This document shows positions 8,215 to 14,812 of a stretch of DNA of 31,186 nt, piece by piece. Each line of letters opens with the position of its first letter. Position 1 is the stretch's first letter. The notes beneath the pieces are model-generated. The model was not told where the DNA came from and did not search any database. It worked only from the letters and a program-made list of their open reading frames with translations. Position numbers and translations under genes: made by a program. Source of the stretch: an uncultured Clostridia bacterium (GTDB lineage Bacteria > Bacillota > Clostridia > Christensenellales > Aristaeellaceae); contig CAKULG010000024.1 of the NCBI GenBank assembly GCA_934667105.1, positions 1 to 31,186 on the forward strand, read 5' to 3'.

Positions 8215-9453
8215 TCACAGGCCCAGGGCGGCGCGGCTGGCGGTGCTGGCCCGCCGGCTGTCCATATCCTCCTCCAGGGCGTAGCGCATGGCGTCGATGA
8301 GATGGTTGTTCTTATCCTGGGGCTGGGGCAGGGCGTTGCCCTGCGCGTCCTGCCGCCATTGATACAGCGTCAGTTCCTCCCGCAGGCGGGGACAGGCGGG
8401 AGACACGATGATTTCCTGCTGCCGCAGCCATTGCACCCCGTGGAGCACGCTGTCCGGCCCCTTGCGGACGGGATAGGCCCGCACGCCCAGCAGCCGCAAT
8501 TCCGAGATGGATTTCGGCTCCGCGCTGTCGCAGGCAATGGGCCCGGGATAGGGCCTCAGCCGCTCCGCCAGGGAAAGATTGGTGAGCCCCTTTTGATACA
8601 GTTCCTCCAGGACGTAGATTTTCCGGCGTTTGCGGTCGTAGCGCAGCCGCACGAAGCCGCAGGGATCCTGGGCGAAGCCGAAATCCAGGCCCATCCGGGT
8701 TTCCCCCGGCGCGTCGGGAGGAATATTCTCCACTCGCCAGTTGGTGAAGATGGTATCCCCCAGCGCGCCCCATTCGCCCAGGGTGTACACCTGATAGAAA
8801 TACGGGTCGCGCTCATTTTCCAGGGCCGCGCGGTCGTCGGCGGTGAGGAAACGGTTATCCTGGTAAGTGGTTTTCAGGATGGAGAGGCCCGGGCTTTCGA
8901 AATACCGCTTGTCCTCCTGCCAGCCGGAAAAAAACTCCCGGTAAATCCAATGCCCCTTATGGACGGGGTTAAAGGACAGGGTGAACCGCTTCACATGACG
9001 GCTGCTTCCCCGCAGGCGCTTATCCAGCTGCTTGAAATCCCGCCAGGCGCATTCCGTGGCCTCCTCCATCCAGATATCGGTAAGCGCGCCCTGCGCGGGG
9101 GTGAGGGATTTGATCTTTTCCACATCGTCCAGCCCGGCGAAAAGGATCTGCGCGCCGTTATTGCGCGCGGTAATGATTGCGTCCGTCTTGCTGATGTGAA
9201 AAAGCCCCTGCAGCCCCAGGCGCGAGACGGCCTTGCCCACCTCGTTCCAGCAGCTGCCCCGCAGCGTGCGCGCCACCTGGCGCACAATGAGAATGTTCCT
9301 GCCCTGCAATGCGTCCAGCACGCAGCGCGTGGCCAGAAAAACCGATTTGCCGCTGCCTGCGCCGCCGAAATACAATTGATACCGGCGCGGGTTTTCCAGG
9401 TGCGGGCGGTAGACCGAATTAAGAATATCGCCGCGAAGAGTGATGCGCGGCAT
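8215..9453 (-). CDS. terL: Phage terminase large subunit
   Basis: This 412-residue protein is the DNA-packaging motor. It has a Walker A motif GGAGSGKS at residues 30-37, a Walker B-type DIWMEEATE at 126-134, and a C-terminal RNase H-like nuclease with acidic landmarks in MGLDFGFAQDP and IACDSAEPKSISELRLLG. The pattern fits the PBSX/SPP1-type family. Two starts are possible: the ATG at 9459 overlaps the upstream stop as ATGA but sits only 1-2 bases from GGAGG; the ATG at 9453 has 7 bases of spacing and is preferred. It is coupled to the small-subunit-like gene before it and followed closely by the portal gene. Confidence 0.92.
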   Translation of the reverse strand: MPRITLRGDILNSVYRPHLENPRRYQLYFGGAGSGKSVFLATRCVLDALQGRNILIVRQVARTLRGSCWNEVGKAVSRLGLQGLFHISKTDAIITARNNGAQILFAGLDDVEKIKSLTPAQGALTDIWMEEATECAWRDFKQLDKRLRGSSRHVKRFTLSFNPVHKGHWIYREFFSGWQEDKRYFESPGLSILKTTYQDNRFLTADDRAALENERDPYFYQVYTLGEWGALGDTIFTNWRVENIPPDAPGETRMGLDFGFAQDPCGFVRLRYDRKRRKIYVLEELYQKGLTNLSLAERLRPYPGPIACDSAEPKSISELRLLGVRAYPVRKGPDSVLHGVQWLRQQEIIVSPACPRLREELTLYQWRQDAQGNALPQPQDKNNHLIDAMRYALEEDMDSRRASTASRAALGL

Positions 9454-9455
9454 GC

Positions 9456-9674
9456 TCATTCCTCCTTGATGCAGATTTCAAAATCCCCCGCGGCCGCGCC
9501 GCCCCCCGCCGTCTGGGGATGGATTTTTTCAAAGATCAGGGCCGCCGCCTTCAGGATGTCCCCCCGGGAGGCCTCCGGATCCCGCAGCAGCTCCTCCAGC
9601 CGCTCCACCGCCAGCAGCGCCGCCTTTCCCGCCTTTTCCCGCAGCCGCTCCGCATCCGTTTTCCTTGGGGCCAT
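9456..9674 (-). CDS. Short terminase small-subunit-like protein
   Basis: This 72-residue, Lys/Arg/Glu-rich helical protein begins MAPRKTDAERLREKAGKAAL. The part LLRDPEASRGDILKAAALIF resembles a segment often seen in small terminase subunits, but typical ones run 120-200 residues and have an N-terminal helix-turn-helix, which is missing here. It could be a minimal or truncated TerS, or an unrelated small protein ahead of terL. GGGAGG lies 9-10 bases before the ATG. It is the first gene of the minus-strand structural operon and couples to terL through an ATGA at its stop. Confidence 0.55.
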   Translation of the reverse strand: MAPRKTDAERLREKAGKAALLAVERLEELLRDPEASRGDILKAAALIFEKIHPQTAGGGAAAGDFEICIKEE

Positions 9675-9699
9675 CTTCCGCTTCCTCCCTTCCCTTTGA

Positions 9700-9735
9700 C
9701 GCTGCCATTATACCGGGGCCCAGGCTGACATGAGC
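9700..9735 (-). promoter_or_regulatory. Candidate promoter of the phage structural operon
   Basis: On the minus strand a perfect TATAAT lies at 9712-9707, about 33 bases before the first phage ATG (9674). The -35 zone near 9735-9730 (GCTCAT) is poor, so the promoter may need an activator, as phage late promoters often do. The -10 box is seen directly; function is inferred. Confidence 0.45.
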
Positions 9736-9789
9736 TGACGGCCTTTTCGCATTTTTCGCGCTTTCTTTTCATTTTTTGAAAATCCGCCC

Positions 9790-9818
9790 TTGATTGCGGA
9801 GCGGAAACAGGGTATCAT
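9790..9818 (+). promoter_or_regulatory. Promoter of truA
   Basis: TTGATT at 9790-9795 and TATCAT at 9813-9818 are separated by exactly 17 bases, a good housekeeping-type promoter. The predicted start of transcription near 9825 leaves a very short leader before the GGAGG at 9827-9831. It lies back to back with the phage operon promoter. Confidence 0.6.
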
Positions 9819-9839
9819 AGAGGCTCGGAGGCGATGCGC

Positions 9840-10601
9840 ATGGCGGAAAAACGCATTCTGCTTACCGTCAGCTATGACGGCACGGCATACAGCGGCTGGC
9901 AATTTCAGGAAAACGCGCCCAGCATTCAGCAGGAATTGGAAAAGGCGCTGCAAAGCGCCCTGGGGGTTTTTACCCGCGTAACCGGCGCCAGCCGCACGGA
10001 CGCGGGGGTGCACGCCCTGGGCCAGCGGGCGCATTTTGACACCTGCTCCTCCATCCCGCCCGAAAAATTCCCCTTTGTGCTCAACCGCTATCTGCCCCCG
10101 GATATCCGGGTGACGGCGGGGCTGGCCGTGCCTTCGGATTTTCACGCCCGCTTTCAGGCGGACGGCAAGCTGTACACCTATCGCATCCACAACGCGCCCC
10201 ATCCCAGCGCGCTGTATCGCAATCTCACCGCCCATGTTCCCGTGGCCCTGGACGACCGGCTGATGCACCAGGCGGCCCAGCAGCTGCTGGGCGCCCACGA
10301 TTTCGCCGCCTTCGCCGCCGCTGGGGGCAGCGCGAAAACCACCGTGCGCACGCTGGATTATCTTTCCGTGCGCCGGGAAGGCGCGGAAATCGAAATGCAG
10401 GTACACGGCAACGCCTTTCTTTACAACATGGTGCGCATTATCGCCGGAACGCTTATCGGCGTCGGCCAGGGCAAGCTGCCCCCCGATTGCCTGGCCCGGG
10501 CCCTGGAAAGCAAAAACCGCCTGGATCTGGGCGTTACCGCCCCCGCCCACGGCCTGGAGCTGACCCGGGTGGAATACGCATTTGAAAAAAAGGGGATATG
10601 A
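9840..10601 (+). CDS. truA: tRNA pseudouridine synthase A
   Basis: This 253-residue enzyme converts uridine to pseudouridine at positions 38-40 in the anticodon arm of tRNAs. The opening LLTVSYDGTAYSGWQFQ is the family signature. GASRTDAGVHALGQ contains the catalytic aspartate. Further landmarks are YTYRIHNAPHPSAL, GAHDFAAFAAAGG and FLYNMVRIIAGTLIGVGQGK. Length matches the family (about 245-270). The ATG at 9840 is chosen because GGAGG lies 8 bases upstream; an in-frame ATG at 9834 sits only 2 bases from it. It is a lone host gene between the phage block and the phosphate operon. Confidence 0.95.
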   Translation: MAEKRILLTVSYDGTAYSGWQFQENAPSIQQELEKALQSALGVFTRVTGASRTDAGVHALGQRAHFDTCSSIPPEKFPFVLNRYLPPDIRVTAGLAVPSDFHARFQADGKLYTYRIHNAPHPSALYRNLTAHVPVALDDRLMHQAAQQLLGAHDFAAFAAAGGSAKTTVRTLDYLSVRREGAEIEMQVHGNAFLYNMVRIIAGTLIGVGQGKLPPDCLARALESKNRLDLGVTAPAHGLELTRVEYAFEKKGI

Positions 10602-10667
10602 GTATATAAACCGGCTTGCTTTTCCGCCGACAGCCTGCGCTTTTCTCTTTGCGATAATAAAAAAAAA

Positions 10668-10798
10668 CACCGGCCTGCGCGCTTCATTGCTTGCGGGCCG
10701 GTGCTTCTATATTTATGCCTTTCCGCCCCTACGGCTTTCCAGGGGCGGGCTTCTGGTAAGCGCCCCTATTTTAGGGCGGCTGAGAGCAAGCCTTTTTT
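10668..10798 (+). terminator. Structured intergenic region after truA, with candidate terminator
   Basis: Nothing codes between 10602 and 10966. A hairpin pairs 10668-10675 with 10696-10703, with a run of A before it (a T run for minus-strand transcripts). A second stem pairs 10723-10730 with 10741-10748. A competing stem pairs 10742-10746 plus 10749-10752 with 10758-10766, and a third pairs 10761-10765 with 10774-10778. These overlap, so they exclude each other. A run of six T at 10793-10798 follows a short GGCT/AGCC stem. The simplest reading is termination after truA; an attenuator or small RNA is possible. Confidence 0.45.
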
Positions 10799-10835
10799 AT
10801 TTGTATGGAGCGAACGCATGATTTTTCCCCCATTC

Positions 10836-10897
10836 TTAACGTTTGACATAAACTTGACAATTCTCGGATGCCCGATTTAACACAAATCCGATATACT
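10836..10897 (+). promoter_or_regulatory. Pho-box-like promoter of the pst operon
   Basis: Two perfect TTGACA units start at 10843 and 10854, exactly 11 bases apart. Related units are TTAACG at 10836 and TTAACA at 10877. A TATACT at 10892-10897 is a likely -10. Bacillus-type PhoP binds TTAACA-like direct repeats with an 11-base period. The response regulator at the end of the operon would then control its own genes under low phosphate. Repeats are seen; control is inferred. Confidence 0.6.
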
Positions 10898-10966
10898 GAT
10901 AGGCGGCGAAGGGGGAAACGCCTTCCGGGCAGGGCCCGGCCTTCCCCGCGCCGAAGGAGGAAAAGC

Positions 10967-11836
10967 GTGAAAAACGGAAAGCGCGTATTAGAAACGGCCA
11001 TTCACGGCGTGTTTCTGGTGCTGGGGCTGATTACGGTGGGGTGCGTGCTGCTCATCACGGTCTATCTGGTGGCCGCGGGCATTCCGGCCATTCGGGAAAT
11101 TGGGCTGATTCCCTTTCTGACGGGGGAAAAATGGGCGTCCACGGCGGCGGAGCCCGCCTTTGGCATACTGCCCTTTATTCTCACCAGCGTTTACGGCACG
11201 GCGGGGGCCATTGTGCTGGGCGTGCCCATCGGGTTTCTGACGGCGATGTATCTATCCAAGGCGGCCTCCCCCCGGATGAAGCGCGTGATGCAAAGCGCGG
11301 TAAGCCTGCTGGCGGGCATTCCCTCAGTGGTCTACGGCTTTGTGGGCATGCTGGTGCTGGTGCCGGGCATTCGGAAGCTGTTCAACGTGCCGGACGGCTC
11401 GGGCCTGCTGGCGGCGATGATCGTGCTGGCGGTGATGATTCTGCCCTCCATTATCAAGGTATCCATCACGGCGCTGGACGCGGTGCCCAAGGAATACGAG
11501 GATGCGTCCCTGGCCCTGGGGGCCACCCCCATTGAAACCTATTTCCGGGTTTCCGCCCCCGCCGCCCGCAGCGGCATTGCCGCCGCCGTAGTGCTGGGCG
11601 TGGGCCGGGCCATCGGCGAGGCCATGGCGGTGATGATGGTTTCGGGCAACGTGCCCAATATGCCAGGGCTGTTTCAAAGCGTGCGCTTCCTCACCACCGC
11701 CGTGGCCAGCGAAATGGCCTACGCCTCCGGCTTGCAGCGGCAGGCGCTGTTTTCCATCGCGCTGGTGCTGTTCCTGTTCATTATGCTGATTAACGCCGCG
11801 CTGAATTTCTTCCTCAAGCGCGGCAAGGAGGGCTGA
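10967..11836 (+). CDS. pstC: Phosphate ABC transporter permease PstC
   Basis: This 289-residue membrane protein is one of two channel subunits of the high-affinity phosphate importer. It has six predicted membrane segments, starting with ETAIHGVFLVLGLITVGCVL, and the permease coupling loop VPKEYEDASLALGATPIETY. GAIVLGVPIGFLTAMYLSK and GIPSVVYGFVGMLVLVPGIR are typical PstC segments. The GTG at 10967 is chosen because AAGGAGG lies 6 bases upstream; the frame is open further up but without a ribosome site. It is the first gene of the operon, where pstS would normally come first. pstA follows after 2 bases. Confidence 0.93.
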   Translation: MKNGKRVLETAIHGVFLVLGLITVGCVLLITVYLVAAGIPAIREIGLIPFLTGEKWASTAAEPAFGILPFILTSVYGTAGAIVLGVPIGFLTAMYLSKAASPRMKRVMQSAVSLLAGIPSVVYGFVGMLVLVPGIRKLFNVPDGSGLLAAMIVLAVMILPSIIKVSITALDAVPKEYEDASLALGATPIETYFRVSAPAARSGIAAAVVLGVGRAIGEAMAVMMVSGNVPNMPGLFQSVRFLTTAVASEMAYASGLQRQALFSIALVLFLFIMLINAALNFFLKRGKEG

Positions 11837-11838
11837 CC

Positions 11839-12702
11839 ATGCAGGCAAAGAAAATTTCCCCCCGGCGGCGCTTTATCATCGGGCTCCTGCGATTTCTGAT
11901 GATCGCCGCCGCCGCCCTCACCGCCGCGCTGACGGCCTTCCTGATTCTGTATGTGCTGGTGAAGGGCCTGCCCCATGTCTCCTGGGAACTGCTTTCCACC
12001 AAGCCCAGCTATTTAAAGGGCACCATCGGCATTCTGCCCGATCTGCTCAACACGCTGTATATTATGCTGGCCACGCTGCTTTTCGCGCTGCCGCTGGGAG
12101 TGGGCGCGGCCATTTACCTGACGGAGTACGCCTCCAATAAGCGCCTGGTGGGCATGATCGAATACGCCGCCGAAACGCTTTCGGGCATCCCCTCCATTAT
12201 TTACGGCCTGGTGGGCATGCTGTTTTTCTGTCAGTTTCTGGATATGCAAACCTCGCTTCTGGCCGGCGCTTTCACCCTGGTTATCATGAACCTGCCCACC
12301 ATTTTGCGCACCACCCAGGAAAGCCTGAAAACCGTGCCCCAAAGCTATCGCGAGGGGGCCTTCGGCCTGGGGGCGGGCAAATGGCGGGTGATCCGCACGG
12401 TGGTGCTGCCCGGCTGCGTGGACGGGGTAATCACGGGCTGCATTTTAACGGTGGGGCGCATCCTGGGAGAATCGGCGGCGCTGCTGTTCACGGCGGGCTT
12501 CGCCCACGCCCTCAACGGCCTGTGGAAGGGCCTGCACAGTGCGGGCGCTTCCCTCACCGTGGCGCTGTACGTTTACGCCAAGGAGCAGGGCGAATTCGAT
12601 GTGGCCTTCGCCATCGCCGCCCTGTTGATGCTGCTAACGCTGCTGATTAACGGCGCGGCCGATCTGGCGGCCTGGTATTTCCGGAAAAAGAAAAAGCTGT
12701 AA
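11839..12702 (+). CDS. pstA: Phosphate ABC transporter permease PstA
   Basis: This 287-residue membrane protein pairs with PstC to form the phosphate channel. Landmarks are GTIGILPDLLNTLYIMLATLL, the PstA-type GVGAAIYLTEYA, SGIPSIIYGLVGMLFFCQFL and the coupling loop VPQSYREGAFGLGAGKWRVI. Six membrane segments are expected. AAGGAGGG lies just before the ATG, inside the end of pstC, so the two are translated together. The protein ends in a basic tail YFRKKKKL facing the cytoplasm. Confidence 0.94.
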   Translation: MQAKKISPRRRFIIGLLRFLMIAAAALTAALTAFLILYVLVKGLPHVSWELLSTKPSYLKGTIGILPDLLNTLYIMLATLLFALPLGVGAAIYLTEYASNKRLVGMIEYAAETLSGIPSIIYGLVGMLFFCQFLDMQTSLLAGAFTLVIMNLPTILRTTQESLKTVPQSYREGAFGLGAGKWRVIRTVVLPGCVDGVITGCILTVGRILGESAALLFTAGFAHALNGLWKGLHSAGASLTVALYVYAKEQGEFDVAFAIAALLMLLTLLINGAADLAAWYFRKKKKL

Positions 12703-12719
12703 GGGCAAGGAGAAGAAAA

Positions 12720-13469
12720 ATGAGCGATATTATTACGGTGGAGGGCCTGAACCTCTGGTATGGCAAGCATCAGGCGCTGAAAAATGTAAGCCTGCGCATT
12801 CCCGAAAAAAGCATCACGGCGCTCATCGGCCCTTCGGGTTGCGGCAAATCCACCTTTCTGAAAACCCTGAACCGCATGAACGATTTGATCCCCGATGTGA
12901 AAATCACCGGCGATGTGCGCTACCAGGGCGAGAATATCTTTCAGCAGGATGTGAACGAGCTGCGGCGGCAGATCGGCATGGTGTTCCAGAAGCCCAACCC
13001 CTTTCCCATGAGCATTTACGATAACATCGCCTACGGCCCCCGCACCCACGGCGTGCGCACCCGGGCCAAGCTGGACGACATTGTGGAGCGCTCCCTGCGG
13101 GGGGCGGCCATCTGGGACGAAGTGAAGGACCGGCTGCGGAAAAACGCCCTGGGCCTTTCCGGCGGCCAGCAGCAGCGCCTGTGCATCGCCCGGGCGCTGG
13201 CGGTGGAGCCCCAGGTGCTGCTGATGGACGAGCCCACCAGCGCCCTGGACCCCATCTCCACCTCCAAGATCGAGGAATTGGCCTTGCAGCTCAAGGAAAA
13301 ATATACCATTGTGATCGTCACCCATAATATGCAGCAGGCGGTGCGCATTTCGGATTACACGGCGTTCTTCCTGCTGGGCGATCTGGTGGAGGCCGGGGAA
13401 ACGGAAAGGCTTTTCTCCACGCCCGAGGATAAGCGGACGGAGGATTATATTACGGGGAGGTTCGGTTAA
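12720..13469 (+). CDS. pstB: Phosphate ABC transporter ATP-binding protein PstB
   Basis: This 249-residue ATPase powers the importer from the cytoplasmic side. Walker A is GPSGCGKST at residues 37-45, the ABC signature LSGGQQQR is at 146-153, Walker B VLLMDE is at 166-171, and the switch histidine is in VTHNMQQA. KPNPFPMSIYDNIAYGPR is the PstB-specific Q-loop region, and the end DKRTEDYITGRFG is typical of the family. All catalytic motifs are intact. AAGGAG precedes the ATG, and phoU begins 1 base after the stop. Confidence 0.97.
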   Translation: MSDIITVEGLNLWYGKHQALKNVSLRIPEKSITALIGPSGCGKSTFLKTLNRMNDLIPDVKITGDVRYQGENIFQQDVNELRRQIGMVFQKPNPFPMSIYDNIAYGPRTHGVRTRAKLDDIVERSLRGAAIWDEVKDRLRKNALGLSGGQQQRLCIARALAVEPQVLLMDEPTSALDPISTSKIEELALQLKEKYTIVIVTHNMQQAVRISDYTAFFLLGDLVEAGETERLFSTPEDKRTEDYITGRFG

Positions 13470-13470
13470 A

Positions 13471-14115
13471 ATGAGAAGCCGGTTTGACGAGCAGCTGGCG
13501 CTGCTGAACAAGGAGCTTATCAGCATGGGGGCCCTGTGCGAGGAAGCGATCGCCCTGGCCAGCCGGGCGCTGATGGAGGGAAACAAACAATTGGCGGGCC
13601 GGGTGGCCCCCCTGGATGCGGAAATCGATCAGAAGGAGCGCACCATTGAATCCATGTGCTTAAAGCTGCTTTTGCAGCAGCAGCCGGTGGCCCGGGATCT
13701 GCGCCAGATTTCCGCCGCCCTGAAAATGATTACCGATATGGAGCGCATCGGCGACCAGGCGGAGGACATCGCCGAAATCATCACCTTTCTGGACGGCCGC
13801 AGCGTGGAAAAGGGCGAATTGATGCGTGGCATGGCCGACGCCGCCATGAAAATGGTGACGGAAAGTGTTGATGCGTATGTGAAATATGATATAATGCTAG
13901 CGGAGAAGGTCGTGGCGGACGACGATATCGTGGACCGCTATTTCGACCAGGTGAAGCACGCGCTGATTGAAAAAATCGCCCAGGATCCCGGCGATGGGGA
14001 ATATGCGCTGGATCTGCTGATGATCGCCAAGTATTTCGAGCGCATCGCCGATCACGCGGTGAATATCGCCCAATGGGTGATCTTTTCGGTAACGGGCGTG
14101 CACAAGGAGGGGTAA
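13471..14115 (+). CDS. phoU: Phosphate signalling regulator PhoU
   Basis: This 214-residue helical protein has the two PhoU repeats, each a three-helix bundle. The metal-binding motif occurs twice: ITDMERIGDQAEDIAEI near residue 90 and YFERIADHAVNIAQWV near 195. PhoU links transport activity of the Pst complex to the PhoR sensor and keeps the Pho response off when phosphate is plentiful. It lies between pstB and the PhoP/PhoR genes, so the sensor arm and the transporter arm are in one transcript. GGGGAGG lies before the ATG. Confidence 0.95.
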   Translation: MRSRFDEQLALLNKELISMGALCEEAIALASRALMEGNKQLAGRVAPLDAEIDQKERTIESMCLKLLLQQQPVARDLRQISAALKMITDMERIGDQAEDIAEIITFLDGRSVEKGELMRGMADAAMKMVTESVDAYVKYDIMLAEKVVADDDIVDRYFDQVKHALIEKIAQDPGDGEYALDLLMIAKYFERIADHAVNIAQWVIFSVTGVHKEG

Positions 14116-14116
14116 C

Positions 14117-14812
14117 ATGATCTGGTGCGTGGAGGATGACGCCAGCATTCGGGATATCGAGGTATACGCCCTGCAATCCGCAGGGCTGGAGGCCCGGGGC
14201 TTTTCGGACGGCGCCGCCTTCTGGGCAGCCCTGCAAAAGGAGCGGCCCAGCCTGGTGGTGCTGGATGTGATGCTGCCCGGAGAGGACGGCATGACGCTGC
14301 TGCGCCGCATGCGCCAATCCCCCGCCCTTCGCCAGATTCCCGTGGTGATGGCCACCGCCCGGGACGCGGAGATCGATAAAATTCAGGGCCTGGATCTGGG
14401 CGCGGATTATTACCTGGCCAAGCCCTTTGGAGTGATGGAGCTGGTTTCCTGCGTGCGGGCGGTGCTGCGGCGCTGCGCCCCCCAGGCGCAGCAGGAAGCC
14501 GACGAGCGCCCGCTTTCCCTGGGCGGCCTTTCCCTTTGGCCCGATCGCCGCCAGGTGACGGCCGACGGCCGGGAAATCCCCCTCACCTATAAAGAATTCG
14601 AATTGCTGCGCCTGTTCCTTTCGCACCCCGGCATCGCCTTTTCCCGGGATCAGCTGCTCAGCCGCATCTGGGGCCGGGATTACTGCGGCGAAAGCCGCAC
14701 CGTGGATACCCATATTCAAACCCTGCGGCAAAAGCTGGGCCCCTACGGCGAGCATATCAAAACCGTGCGGAACATCGGCTACCGCCTGGAGGAAAGCAAC
14801 CATGAGCAATAA
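14117..14812 (+). CDS. phoP: PhoP/OmpR-family response regulator
   Basis: This 231-residue protein has a receiver domain (residues 1-115) with acidic pocket E6/D7/D8, phospho-acceptor D50 in LVVLDVMLPGEDGM, T80 and K102 (LAKPFG). A winged-helix DNA-binding domain follows (about 130-228) with LTYKEFELLRLFLSHPG and TVDTHIQTLRQKLG. Location after phoU and before phoR points to the phosphate regulator; it is also close to other OmpR-type regulators, so the specific name rests on context. AAGGAGG precedes the ATG. The next gene starts 11 bases before its stop. Confidence 0.88.
   Translation: MIWCVEDDASIRDIEVYALQSAGLEARGFSDGAAFWAALQKERPSLVVLDVMLPGEDGMTLLRRMRQSPALRQIPVVMATARDAEIDKIQGLDLGADYYLAKPFGVMELVSCVRAVLRRCAPQAQQEADERPLSLGGLSLWPDRRQVTADGREIPLTYKEFELLRLFLSHPGIAFSRDQLLSRIWGRDYCGESRTVDTHIQTLRQKLGPYGEHIKTVRNIGYRLEESNHEQ

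Noticed and set aside
1..9735. Contractile-tail (R-type pyocin-like) particle
   Set aside because: No sheath, baseplate wedge or spike gene is visible, and the presence of terminase, portal and coat genes points to a DNA-filled head.
10774..10792. CTGAGA motif resembling part of a TPP riboswitch
   Set aside because: The second conserved half of the TPP aptamer is absent, the downstream genes are not thiamine genes, and the promoter of the pst operon lies after it.
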